Part shown: in pieces, positions 1 to 7,158 of the stretch
Numbering within the stretch: the stretch's first letter is position 1
Layout of the letters: each line of letters starts with the position of its first letter
Assembly (NCBI GenBank): GCA_910586605.1
Contig: CAJUJR010000031.1
Coordinates: 1 to 30,462 of the forward strand
Length of the DNA: 30,462 nt
Reading direction: 5' to 3'
Origin: an uncultured Lachnospiraceae bacterium
Lineage (GTDB): Bacteria > Bacillota > Clostridia > Lachnospirales > Lachnospiraceae
Program-made: the position numbers and the translations under genes
The notes under the pieces: generated by a model
Seen by the model: only the letters and a program-made list of their open reading frames with translations
Database searches by the model: none
What the model was told of the DNA's origin: nothing

Positions 1-56
1 AAGATATTTTTTATTTCCTTAAGTCCGGCTACGATTGGCTGTGAATAGTAACCCCA

Positions 57-97
57 CAAAGTGTGAAGCACATCTTGCAAAAAGCAATTTTCAAACA
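57..97 (-). repeat. 41-nt dispersed repeat, copy 1
   Basis: Read on the minus strand, this stretch contains TGTTTGAAAATTGCTTT, then CAAGATGTGC, then CACACTTTG. The same three blocks, with the same spacing and only about four mismatches, occur on the plus strand at 12878-12918. The AAGATGTG...CACACTT part can fold into a short hairpin with one bulged A. The sequence TTACTATTCACAGCCA lies just beyond it on the minus strand, and most of that (TACTATTCACAGCCA) recurs at 13026-13040. It is non-coding. Whether it is a genome-wide family cannot be judged from two copies. Confidence 0.7.
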
Positions 98-127
98 CGC
101 TCTATGGCTACTCTCTTTTATCATAGG

Positions 128-156
128 TTGTATTTCAAATACAAATTTATTATAAT
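128..156 (+). promoter_or_regulatory. Promoter with overlapping palindrome, upstream of the GNAT gene
   Basis: A -35-like TTGTAT (128-133) and a perfect TATAAT (151-156) are 17 nt apart, about 63 nt upstream of the acetyltransferase start. A perfect 17-nt palindrome, TTGTATTT-C-AAATACAA (128-144), covers the -35 box and most of the spacer, which is where a repressor operator could lie. The promoter call is strong by pattern; the operator is inference. Confidence 0.7.
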
Positions 157-219
157 ATAAAACGATAACTTAATTTTCAGGCACATTTAGCGCAATGGAA
201 AGAAAGGATACTTTAAAAA

Positions 220-657
220 ATGAATTTTAAAGTTTACAGCAAACTGCCAGCAGAAGCAGCGAAGATACGGGAAACTGTGTTTGTACAAGAACAAGGCTTT
301 CGTGAAGAATTTGACACAACAGACCAATTTGCATCTCATCTGGTTTGTTATGATAGAGATCTCCCAATTGGCACCTGCCGCTATTTTAAAGACGGGGCAG
401 ATGGCCATTTTATAATTGGGCGGATTGCCATCTTAAAGCAATATAGGGGGAAAAACATCGGTTCTTTCCTGTTAAAAGCAGCAGAACAGGAAATTAAAAA
501 AAACGGAGGAAAACGTATTCATTTACACTCCCAGGAACAGGCAAAGGAATTTTACAAAAAGCAGGGTTACCAAGAATATGGGGACACAGATTCAGAACAA
601 GGCTGCCCCCATATCTGGATGTATAAAAACCTATCAAGTAAAAAACGACATTTTTAA
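220..657 (+). CDS. GNAT family N-acetyltransferase
   Basis: This 145-residue protein is probably a cytoplasmic acetyl-CoA-dependent N-acetyltransferase of the small GNAT type (ElaA/YjcF-like). The N-terminal stretch RETVFVQEQGF is typical of this subgroup, where it forms the substrate pocket. The acetyl-CoA loop is seen as IAILKQYRGKNIGSFLL (around residues 69-86), matching the Q/RxxGxG/A pattern, and the C-terminal FYKKQGYQEYG matches the usual last strand. The length fits a single GNAT domain. The start ATG has a GAAAGGA site about 11 nt upstream. A consensus promoter lies just before it. The substrate cannot be read from sequence. Confidence 0.85.
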   Translation: MNFKVYSKLPAEAAKIRETVFVQEQGFREEFDTTDQFASHLVCYDRDLPIGTCRYFKDGADGHFIIGRIAILKQYRGKNIGSFLLKAAEQEIKKNGGKRIHLHSQEQAKEFYKKQGYQEYGDTDSEQGCPHIWMYKNLSSKKRHF

Positions 658-713
658 AATGAACTTGTCCACCACACTATTTAAGCCGCAAAAGCGCGGC
701 ATGGAGGATTACT

Positions 714-1232
714 ATGGTATTTCAGGAAATGCGGCGGAATAAACAACAACTAAAAGAATCAGAATGTATTGGCATATTAGAAAACGGGACATCCGGAGTA
801 CTCGCTTTACTCGGAGAAAATGACTATCCATATACTGTGCCAATCAGTTATGCATACTGCCAATCTAAAATTTATTTCCATAGCGCAAAGGCAGGCCATA
901 AAATAAACGCTGTCAAAAAACATAACAAGGCATCCTTTTGTGTCATTGCACAAGACCAGATTGTCCCAGAAGAATATACCACATATTTTAAAAGCGTTGT
1001 TGCATTTGGAAAAATCCGCATTCTTGAAGATGAAACAGAACTATACAATGCGATAGAATTAATTGCAGAAAAATATTATCCAGAAGACAGCAAAGAAAAC
1101 AGAGACCACGTTATTGAAAACGCACAGGGGCATCTCTGTATGCTTGAACTATCCATTGAACACCTGTCAGGGAAAGAAGCAATCGAATTAACTAAAAACA
1201 GAAAGGAATTAAAAAATAATGGAAGGTATTAA
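714..1232 (+). CDS. Pyridoxamine 5'-phosphate oxidase-like FMN-binding protein (NimA-like)
   Basis: At 172 residues this looks like a split-barrel flavoprotein of the PNPOx-like/nitroimidazole-resistance group. Typical features are the opening MRRxKQ and IGILENGTSGVLAL, then the strand PYTVPISYAYCQSKIYFHSA with the following AGHKINAVKKHNKASFCV. These match the FMN-phosphate and barrel segments of the family. Such proteins reduce small molecules or bind flavin; the substrate here is unknown. A GGAGG site sits 6 nt before the ATG. The 3' end overlaps the next gene by 14 nt, which indicates translational coupling with the Fe-S aldo/keto reductase and suggests a joint redox role. Confidence 0.82.
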   Translation: MVFQEMRRNKQQLKESECIGILENGTSGVLALLGENDYPYTVPISYAYCQSKIYFHSAKAGHKINAVKKHNKASFCVIAQDQIVPEEYTTYFKSVVAFGKIRILEDETELYNAIELIAEKYYPEDSKENRDHVIENAQGHLCMLELSIEHLSGKEAIELTKNRKELKNNGRY

Positions 1233-2340
1233 GAAAAAACTTGGTTTTGGCTTTATGCGCCTGCCAATGGCAAATGGGAAAATTGATTTGGAACAAACAA
1301 ATAAAATGGTAGATATCTTTTTAGAAAATGGCTTTAATTACTTTGATACAGCCCACGGATATCATGAGGGCGAAAGCGAAAAAGCAATTAAAACCTGCCT
1401 GGCAGACCGCTACAGCCGTGACAAGTATATCCTTACGAATAAACTGACCGACTGCTATTTTAAAAAAGAAGAAGATATCCGGCCATTTTTAGAACGGCAG
1501 CTTCAGGAATGTAATGTAAGCTATTTTGATTACTATCTGATGCATGCCCAAAGCGCAATATCTTTTCAGCACTTTAAGAAATGCAATGCCTATGAAACAG
1601 CATTTGCTTTAAAAAAGGAAGGGAAAATAAAACATGTAGGGATTTCATTCCATGACAAAGCAGAAGTATTGGAACAGATTTTAACGGAATATCCCCAGAT
1701 AGAAGTAGTGCAGATCCAATTTAACTACCTTGATTATGATGACCCTGCTGTTGAAGGCCATAAATGTTATGAGGTTTGCAGGAAACATGGAAAACCAATT
1801 ATTGTTATGGAACCGGTAAGGGGCGGAAACCTTGTGAATCTCCCAATGGAAGCAAAACAGATACTAGAAGATTTACAGGGCGGAAGCGCTGCCAGCTATG
1901 CAATCCGGTTTGCCGCAGGTTTTGAAGGAATTGAAATGGTTCTTTCTGGCATGAGCAACTTGGCACAGATAAATGATAACGTCAGCTATATGAAAGATTT
2001 TTCCCCATTAGATGACAGGGAACAGAAAGCCATTAACAGTGTAAAAGAGATTCTTTGCAACAAGGATTTAATCCCATGCACAGGATGCCGGTATTGTGTG
2101 GCAGGATGCCCCAAAAATATAGCAATCCCTGATGTATTTGCCGCTATGAACGCCAAAAAAATTTCACATGACTGGAACGCAGGATATTACTACAACGATG
2201 TCTATACAACGCCTGGAAGAAAAGCATCTGACTGCATAAAATGCGGAAAATGTGAAGAAGCATGCCCACAACATCTGGAAATTAGGGATCTTCTGGAAAA
2301 TGTAGCAGCAGAATTTGAAAATACATCAGAAAATAACTAA
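1219..2340 (+). CDS. Aldo/keto reductase with C-terminal 4Fe-4S ferredoxin domain
   Basis: This 373-residue protein combines an aldo/keto reductase barrel with a ferredoxin-like tail. In the barrel the catalytic Asp and Tyr appear in NYFDTAHGY, the Lys in ILTNKL and the His in YYLMHA. EPVRGG and the VLSGMSN segment match the NADPH-binding end. The tail carries two Cys clusters, CTGCRYCVAGCP and CIKCGKCEEACP, which in this family bind two 4Fe-4S clusters. Members are common in anaerobic Clostridia and probably pass electrons between ferredoxin, a nicotinamide and a carbonyl or other acceptor. The start overlaps the flavoprotein gene by 14 nt with an AAAGGA site before it. The physiological substrate is unknown. 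Confidence 0.92.
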   Translation: MEGIKKKLGFGFMRLPMANGKIDLEQTNKMVDIFLENGFNYFDTAHGYHEGESEKAIKTCLADRYSRDKYILTNKLTDCYFKKEEDIRPFLERQLQECNVSYFDYYLMHAQSAISFQHFKKCNAYETAFALKKEGKIKHVGISFHDKAEVLEQILTEYPQIEVVQIQFNYLDYDDPAVEGHKCYEVCRKHGKPIIVMEPVRGGNLVNLPMEAKQILEDLQGGSAASYAIRFAAGFEGIEMVLSGMSNLAQINDNVSYMKDFSPLDDREQKAINSVKEILCNKDLIPCTGCRYCVAGCPKNIAIPDVFAAMNAKKISHDWNAGYYYNDVYTTPGRKASDCIKCGKCEEACPQHLEIRDLLENVAAEFENTSENN

Positions 2341-2343
2341 AAC

Positions 2344-2372
2344 TTTACATTTGATAACCCTCATGGTAAAAT
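2344..2372 (+). promoter_or_regulatory. Promoter of RNase P RNA
   Basis: TTTACA (2344-2349) and TAAAAT (2367-2372) are separated by exactly 17 nt. The expected start point about 7 nt later falls at the P1 strand of the RNase P RNA, which supports both calls. Confidence 0.7.
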
Positions 2373-2377
2373 ACAGG

Positions 2378-2722
2378 TTAGCAGCACAGACAATCGCAGC
2401 TGCAAGTGCCGAAAGGCCGCAGGTGAGGAAAGTCCGGGCTTCATAGGGCAGGATGCCGGATAACGTCCGGTGGAGGTGACTCCCAGGCTAGTGCAACAGA
2501 AAAGAACCGCCGGCAAAAGGCCGGTAAGGGTGAAAAGGTGAGGTAAGAGCTCACCGCGTCTTTGGTAACAGAGACGGCGGCTGTAAACCCCATCCGAAGC
2601 AAGACCGAACAGGAATAATACGGCGGCCCGTCGTGTTCCGGGTAGGTTGCTTGAGCCTGATGGCAACGTCAGGCCTAGATAGATGATTGTCTAATACAGA
2701 ACCCGGCTTATAGTGCTGCTTA
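2378..2722 (+). ncRNA. rnpB: RNase P RNA component (class A type)
   Basis: This is the catalytic RNA of ribonuclease P, which trims the 5' leader of pre-tRNA. The hallmark conserved core GAGGAAAGTCCGGGCT lies near the 5' side (about 2424-2442), and the partner segment ACAGAACCCGGCTTA lies near the 3' end. The closing helix P1 is visible as AGCAGCAC (2380-2387) pairing with GTGCTGCT (2713-2720). The central part also contains the TAAACCCCATCCGAAGCAAGACC segment in recognisable form. The length of about 345 nt fits. Exact ends are estimated from P1 and the upstream promoter. An antisense reading frame across this locus is not a gene. Confidence 0.95.
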
Positions 2723-2724
2723 TT

Positions 2725-2752
2725 TTGGCAAATTCTAAAACTACTGTATATT
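2725..2752 (+). promoter_or_regulatory. Possible promoter of rtcB
   Basis: TTGGCA (2725-2730) and TATATT (2747-2752) are 16 nt apart, directly after the RNase P RNA and about 38 nt before the rtcB start. It is a reasonable but not consensus promoter. Read-through from rnpB is an alternative. Confidence 0.45.
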
Positions 2753-2789
2753 AACTATTTGGCTGCAAAAAGTGCGGCAGGGGGGTATT

Positions 2790-3995
2790 ATGTTAGAATT
2801 ACAGGGAAAATATAATACAGCAAAGATATTTACGGATATTGTAGATGAAGCATCTATTTCACAGGTGCTTCTTTTACTTAACCAGGAATTTACATCTGAC
2901 AGCAAAATACGGTTAATGCCAGATATCCATGCAGGTTCTGGCTGCACAATCGGAACGACTATGACCATTACGGATAAAATTGTCCCAAACCTGGTAGGGG
3001 TTGATATTGGCTGTGGGATGGAAACTGTTAAAATTAAAGAAAAGCATATCGAACTGCAAAAACTGGATAAACTGATATATGAGAAAATACCATCCGGGTT
3101 TAATATCCGTGAAAAAGCACATAGATATTTTAAAGAAATCAATTTAGAAGAATTATATTGTTATAAACAGATTGATTCCAAAAGGGCAGAAAAAAGCCTT
3201 GGTACTTTGGGCGGCGGAAACCATTTTATTGAAGCCGATAAAGATGATGACGGCGCTATTTATCTTGTAGTCCATTCTGGCAGCCGCCATCTGGGATTAG
3301 AGGTTGCCAATTATTATCAGGAAGAAGGTTATAAAGTATTAAACGGCTCTGCAAATAACGATGTAAATGCATTGATTGAACAATTAAAAGCACAGGGGAG
3401 AAAACGGGAAATCCAAAAAAGCATTGCTGCATTAAAAAATACAAAACGGACAAATACCCCAAAACAATTAGCTTATGTATCAGGAGATTTATTTAAACAA
3501 TATATCCATGATATGAAAATCATCCAGAGATATGCTGAATTAAACAGGCAGGCAATGATGGATGAAATCGTGAAAGGGATGAAACTCCATATCACAGAAC
3601 AATTTACCACAATCCATAACTATATTGATACAGAAGCCATGATTTTAAGAAAAGGAGCCGTTTCCGCCAGAAAAAATGAAAAACTGCTAATACCGATTAA
3701 TATGAGGGATGGTTCCCTAATTTGCATAGGAAAAGGGAATGATGACTGGAACCAGTCTGCGCCTCATGGTGCAGGACGCTTAATGAGCCGCTCAGCAGCA
3801 AAAGAATCATTTACCGTATCAGAATTTAAAAAACAGATGGATGGCATTTTTACAACATCCGTGAGCCGAAGCACATTAGATGAATGCCCAATGGCTTATA
3901 AAGGCATGGGGGATATTGTAAACAATATTGGCGATACGGCTGAAATCACCCAAATTATAAAGCCAATCTATAACTTTAAAGCTGGGGATGAATAA
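2790..3995 (+). CDS. rtcB: RtcB family RNA ligase
   Basis: At 401 residues from the preferred ATG this is a short bacterial RtcB, a GTP- and Mn-dependent ligase joining RNA 2',3'-cyclic phosphate or 3'-phosphate ends to 5'-OH ends. The metal-binding Cys is in GVDIGCGM (C75). Further signatures are LGTLGGGNHFIE, the His-rich VHSGSRHLG and the nucleophile His326 in SAPHGAGRLMSRS, which accepts GMP. The start is chosen because a CAGGGGGG ribosome site sits a few bases before ATG 2790; an upstream GTG (2772) overlaps that site and is less likely. No archease or RNA cyclase lies nearby. It follows rnpB directly, putting two RNA-processing genes side by side. Confidence 0.93.
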   Translation: MLELQGKYNTAKIFTDIVDEASISQVLLLLNQEFTSDSKIRLMPDIHAGSGCTIGTTMTITDKIVPNLVGVDIGCGMETVKIKEKHIELQKLDKLIYEKIPSGFNIREKAHRYFKEINLEELYCYKQIDSKRAEKSLGTLGGGNHFIEADKDDDGAIYLVVHSGSRHLGLEVANYYQEEGYKVLNGSANNDVNALIEQLKAQGRKREIQKSIAALKNTKRTNTPKQLAYVSGDLFKQYIHDMKIIQRYAELNRQAMMDEIVKGMKLHITEQFTTIHNYIDTEAMILRKGAVSARKNEKLLIPINMRDGSLICIGKGNDDWNQSAPHGAGRLMSRSAAKESFTVSEFKKQMDGIFTTSVSRSTLDECPMAYKGMGDIVNNIGDTAEITQIIKPIYNFKAGDE

Positions 3996-4007
3996 ATACT
4001 TCATCCC
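3985..4007. terminator. Possible terminator hairpin at the 3' end of rtcB
   Basis: GGGATGAA (3985-3992) pairs perfectly with TTCATCCC (4000-4007) across a 7-nt loop that contains the rtcB stop codon. The following bases are only moderately T-rich. It sits between two convergent genes, where a terminator is expected. Confidence is moderate because the U-tract is weak. Confidence 0.4.
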
Positions 4008-4023
4008 TATATTACGCATTATT

Positions 4024-4548
4024 TTAAGAATTTAAAACCTCATCCCTGTTTTTAACTACAGCCTTCCATGCATCACAGAGCCTATCCAGGTTCCATGCCG
4101 CATTTGCGGGGCTTGTAGAAGGAAGCTTTACAATCTCCCTCCCTGTACTCTCCCTTGCATATTTACAATATAAGTCATATGCTTTTGTCCCATTTGCATA
4201 AATTGTATGAATAGAAGAATGTTCCAGAACCTGTCTGAAATCATTGATAACCACGTTTTTAATCGAACTGTCGCTAGAACCAATAATATCACACGATGCA
4301 ATCACATCCCAAACTGCAATTCCATTCGCCAGTAAAAATTCTTTCTTTTCCTCAATAGTCTGTGGAACAGGGCAACCGGCAAGAAAGGCTGTTACTTTCC
4401 AAAAACGGTTCTGAGGATGCCCATAATAAAAATTCTGCTCCCGTGATTTTACCGATGGAAAGGAGCCAAGAACCAACACCTGGCTCTCTTTATTATATAC
4501 TGGCAAAAAAGTATGCGTCACATGGGTATACCCTTCCTTCTTGTCCAT
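4024..4548 (-). CDS. DNA-deoxyinosine (hypoxanthine-DNA) glycosylase, UDG superfamily family 6
   Basis: This 174-residue protein belongs to the uracil-DNA glycosylase superfamily, in the group that removes hypoxanthine arising from adenine deamination. Diagnostic segments are VLVLGSFPSVKSRE near residue 25 followed by FYYGHPQNRFW, and the C-terminal LPSTSPANA loop, which corresponds to motif 2 of the fold. Family 6 enzymes have an Asn in the first half of the active site, compatible with the HPQNRFW motif. A GAAGGGG site lies before the ATG at 4548; a longer in-frame reading extends into aroB and is rejected. It is the last gene of the minus-strand operon, 25 nt after aroB. Confidence 0.87.
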   Translation of the reverse strand: MDKKEGYTHVTHTFLPVYNKESQVLVLGSFPSVKSREQNFYYGHPQNRFWKVTAFLAGCPVPQTIEEKKEFLLANGIAVWDVIASCDIIGSSDSSIKNVVINDFRQVLEHSSIHTIYANGTKAYDLYCKYARESTGREIVKLPSTSPANAAWNLDRLCDAWKAVVKNRDEVLNS

Positions 4549-4573
4549 AAAATCCCCTTCCCTTAAAATATCT

Positions 4574-5713
4574 TTACGTGGTAACAGCGAATGATTCCCT
4601 TGGCAAAGCCATAATAATCTCCCTTGCTGTCTCTTCTGAAACGGGTGTTGCATAAGCCCCATCTTCAAATACAACAATCTCACCAATTCCTTTTTGCAGG
4701 ACAAAACGCAGCTTCCCATCCCTTACTTTCTTATCGGTATACAGTTTTTTAACAAGTTCCTCCCTGTCAATATAATCTGGGACTGCCGTTGGCAAACCTG
4801 CCATTTCCAAAAGGTTTATCACCTCTTTGGCTTCTTCTTCCGACATATAGCCCAGCTTAACAGAAAGCCTTACCTGTGCCGCCATCCCTATTGAAACTGC
4901 TTCCCCATGAAGAAGGCGGTAGCCGCTGACTGTTTCAACAGCGCGTCCCACTGTATGCCCAAGGTTTAAGGTTTCGCGGAGGCCGCTCTCCTTCTCGTCT
5001 TTTTCCACCACATGGTACTTAATTTTACAATTCATTTCTGCAATATATTCGCAGGAAGCCCGGTCAACTTCCAAAATCTTTTCCATATTTTCTTTTAAAT
5101 ACCCAAAAAAAGAACGGTCAGCCATACAAGCATGCTTTACAGTCTCTGCCATGCCGCTAGAAAGCTGCCTTTTAGGAAGCGTTTTCCATGTTGCAATATC
5201 TATATACACCTTCCTTGGCTGGTTAAAAAGCCCAATCAAATTAGTAGCAAGCGGCGTATCTACTGCTGTCTTTCCGCCCACGGAAGCATCAGCTGCAGCC
5301 AGAAGCGTCGTTGCATAATTAATAAACGGGATGCCCCTACCAAAAGTTCCAGCAACAAAACCTGCGATATCTGTTACCACGCCCCCACCAACCGCAATAA
5401 TACAGCAGTCCCTCCGATAGCCCTTTTCCAGCATCGCATCTTCTAACTGCTCTTTTGTCTCCCTCGTTTTGCTTTTTTCCCCTTCCGGAAATACAAAAAG
5501 GGCTGCCTGGTATCCTGCATCCCGCAACAAACCATATATTTTTTCCGCATACAGCCCTTTTACAATACTGTCGGTAATCACAGCATATTTTTTTATGCTC
5601 CCAACAAGGCCATTCTTCAAATCTCGAAGCAATTTTTCTTCCAAATGGAACCCCGTCTCAATCTCATAGCTGTCATCCACCACTTTTTTCAGCTCTACAT
5701 TAAATGTGCTCAT
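4574..5713 (-). CDS. aroB: 3-dehydroquinate synthase
   Basis: At 379 residues this fits AroB, the NAD- and Zn-dependent enzyme of shikimate step 2 that cyclises DAHP. The NAD site is seen in AVGGGVVTDIAGFVAGTFGRG (107-126) and the active-site region in ADASVGGKT (K148). Metal ligands are E190 (GMAETVKHA), H253 (LGHTVGRAVE) and H269 (LLHGEAVSIGM); R246 and N250 are also kept. Two deviations are visible: the second His of the usual GHTxGHA motif is Arg257 (codon CGC), and the usual GKN triplet reads ATN (Thr157). The start overlaps the thiN stop by four bases. No other shikimate gene is present here. A related sugar-phosphate cyclase activity cannot be fully excluded. Confidence 0.88.
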   Translation of the reverse strand: MSTFNVELKKVVDDSYEIETGFHLEEKLLRDLKNGLVGSIKKYAVITDSIVKGLYAEKIYGLLRDAGYQAALFVFPEGEKSKTRETKEQLEDAMLEKGYRRDCCIIAVGGGVVTDIAGFVAGTFGRGIPFINYATTLLAAADASVGGKTAVDTPLATNLIGLFNQPRKVYIDIATWKTLPKRQLSSGMAETVKHACMADRSFFGYLKENMEKILEVDRASCEYIAEMNCKIKYHVVEKDEKESGLRETLNLGHTVGRAVETVSGYRLLHGEAVSIGMAAQVRLSVKLGYMSEEEAKEVINLLEMAGLPTAVPDYIDREELVKKLYTDKKVRDGKLRFVLQKGIGEIVVFEDGAYATPVSEETAREIIMALPRESFAVTT

Positions 5714-6405
5714 TCCTGTTCTCCCTGTTCTTTATCCCTTGACTCTACTACAATCAAAATGCCTTCCTCTAAAAGAACCAATGCAGCATCTTCTTCCTTC
5801 CCTATTTCATTACTGACGCCAAGGCTGTTGCCAATCGTCATTTCCTTCCTGTCAAGCCCATAACGGAACCCTTTCAGAGAAACAACCGCTTTTTCTGTAA
5901 GCGGAAGGAAAGAAATATATGTCCCAAAAAGTTCCTTCTTCTGGATTACATAACTATGGTCTATCAGGTAAATCTTATTGCAGCCATCAATCAGATATGC
6001 CGGAATCCCATAAGAAAGCGGTTTCATAAGTATATTAACATTTGCCAGGAAGTGGTCAAGCCTTTTCCCAGTCGCCCCCAAAATATATATTTCTGACGGC
6101 ATCTTTTCTGTAATCCAATCTAATACAATCTCGGAATCTGTCGCATCCTTTTCCGGAGGATATTCTACAAACTCTGTCTGTGTTCCCTCCTCCTGCGCTG
6201 TGTCCCGATAATACTGCACCGCCTCTTTTGAGGCACTGTCAAAATCCCCCATTGCATACTGTACTGGCAACCCCAGCCTAAAAGCAGCATCAAGCCCTGA
6301 ATCAGCGCAAACCACCGTATCAAATCCCTGCTTTCTGATATATTCCCCCGCAAAAGGAAGATTCACTTCACCGCCTGCAATCATCAATGTTTTCCCAACT
6401 GCCAT
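5710..6405 (-). CDS. thiN: Thiamine pyrophosphokinase
   Basis: This 231-residue enzyme transfers pyrophosphate from ATP to thiamine to make thiamine diphosphate in the cytoplasm. Characteristic residues are in the catalytic-domain segments CADSGLD, MGDFDSAS and PPEKDATDSEIVLDW, which hold the acidic Mg-binding residues, and in LGATGKRLDHFLANV. The C-terminal SLKGFRYGLDRKEMTIGNSLGVSNE is the thiamine-binding domain with its conserved Ser-Asn pair. Its position downstream of prkC-rsgA-rpe matches the Bacillus cluster. It begins 3 nt after the PilZ gene and overlaps aroB by four bases, so it is surely co-transcribed. No TPP riboswitch is seen upstream. Confidence 0.94.
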   Translation of the reverse strand: MAVGKTLMIAGGEVNLPFAGEYIRKQGFDTVVCADSGLDAAFRLGLPVQYAMGDFDSASKEAVQYYRDTAQEEGTQTEFVEYPPEKDATDSEIVLDWITEKMPSEIYILGATGKRLDHFLANVNILMKPLSYGIPAYLIDGCNKIYLIDHSYVIQKKELFGTYISFLPLTEKAVVSLKGFRYGLDRKEMTIGNSLGVSNEIGKEEDAALVLLEEGILIVVESRDKEQGEQE

Positions 6406-6408
6406 CTC

Positions 6409-7158
6409 TTACACCTTTGCATTCTCCATTGCCCTTTGCCTCTTTAAAATCTCCCTCTGCAAATCATAAATATAACGTAAAAGCCTTCGATCCGACTCAA
6501 CAATCGCACACCCATAATAAAAACCATAACGGTTCGTCACAGACTTCACTTCCTCTTTCCTGATAATAAACACCTTTACCAGCAAATTCCCATAAGGGGA
6601 TGGGAGTTCAAAAAACAATTCATCTTCCAGCTCCAGTTTTTCATCTGTATAGATTCCAGCCCCATTTTCACTGATATCCTTTATCATGCCCTTTACCATA
6701 ATCGCATCTGGCATAGTTTTATACCATTTTTCCAATTCTTCCGGACTCATTTCAGATGAATCAGAAGGAAACGGCAATTGTGCAATTTTATCTTTTTTCC
6801 CAGGAAGCTGATAATATCCAAACTCCATATCCTCCAGCAGCTTAACACGATAAGCATTTCTCCTATTATAGGACTGCCCTGGATTCACAATCTGGAAATA
6901 GTGCACAGGAGTCCCTTCCAATTTGGCAAGGCCCGGCCTTACCCCTGGCCATTCCCACATAACCTCTTCATCCCGGTATAAAATACGCACCTTATCCTCT
7001 GGTAAAAACCCAAAAAACCTGCCGCGTGAAGCAATTGCTGTAACACACACCCTGTTCTGGTTCGTGTCTTCAACCTTACTGGTAAAATGATAACGGTAGT
7101 CTTCCCGTTCTACAAAAATCTCCAAAGTTCTCCCAAGCCTGATATTCTCAAGAAGCAT
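6409..7158 (-). CDS. PilZ domain c-di-GMP-binding protein (YcgR/YpfA-like)
   Basis: At 249 residues this has the two-domain layout of flagellar-brake type proteins: an N-terminal YcgR_2-like beta domain (1-95), then a PilZ domain. Both c-di-GMP motifs are present: RxxxR as R100-N-A-Y-R104, and D/NxSxxG as D161-I-S163-E-N-G166. In the family, binding of the dinucleotide changes interaction with the flagellar motor or other partners; the partner here is unknown and no flagellar gene is in view. The start ATG at 7158 has GGGGG nine bases upstream; a TTG two codons earlier is too close to that site. It overlaps rpe by 11 bases and sits between rpe and thiN, an addition to the usual cluster. Confidence 0.85.
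   Translation of the reverse strand: MLLENIRLGRTLEIFVEREDYRYHFTSKVEDTNQNRVCVTAIASRGRFFGFLPEDKVRILYRDEEVMWEWPGVRPGLAKLEGTPVHYFQIVNPGQSYNRRNAYRVKLLEDMEFGYYQLPGKKDKIAQLPFPSDSSEMSPEELEKWYKTMPDAIMVKGMIKDISENGAGIYTDEKLELEDELFFELPSPYGNLLVKVFIIRKEEVKSVTNRYGFYYGCAIVESDRRLLRYIYDLQREILKRQRAMENAKV

Noticed and set aside
1..219. Insertion sequence or phage attachment end at the window start
   Set aside because: The shared sequence with 12.9 kb is short and non-coding, and there is no transposase, integrase or long terminal inverted repeat in the window.
2361..2666. A 101-codon open frame antisense to the RNase P RNA
   Set aside because: The locus is a structured RNA gene; the frame arises from its GC-rich helices.
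6406..6420. A TPP riboswitch before thiN
   Set aside because: There are only three bases between the PilZ gene and thiN, and no THI-box motif is visible in the operon leader.
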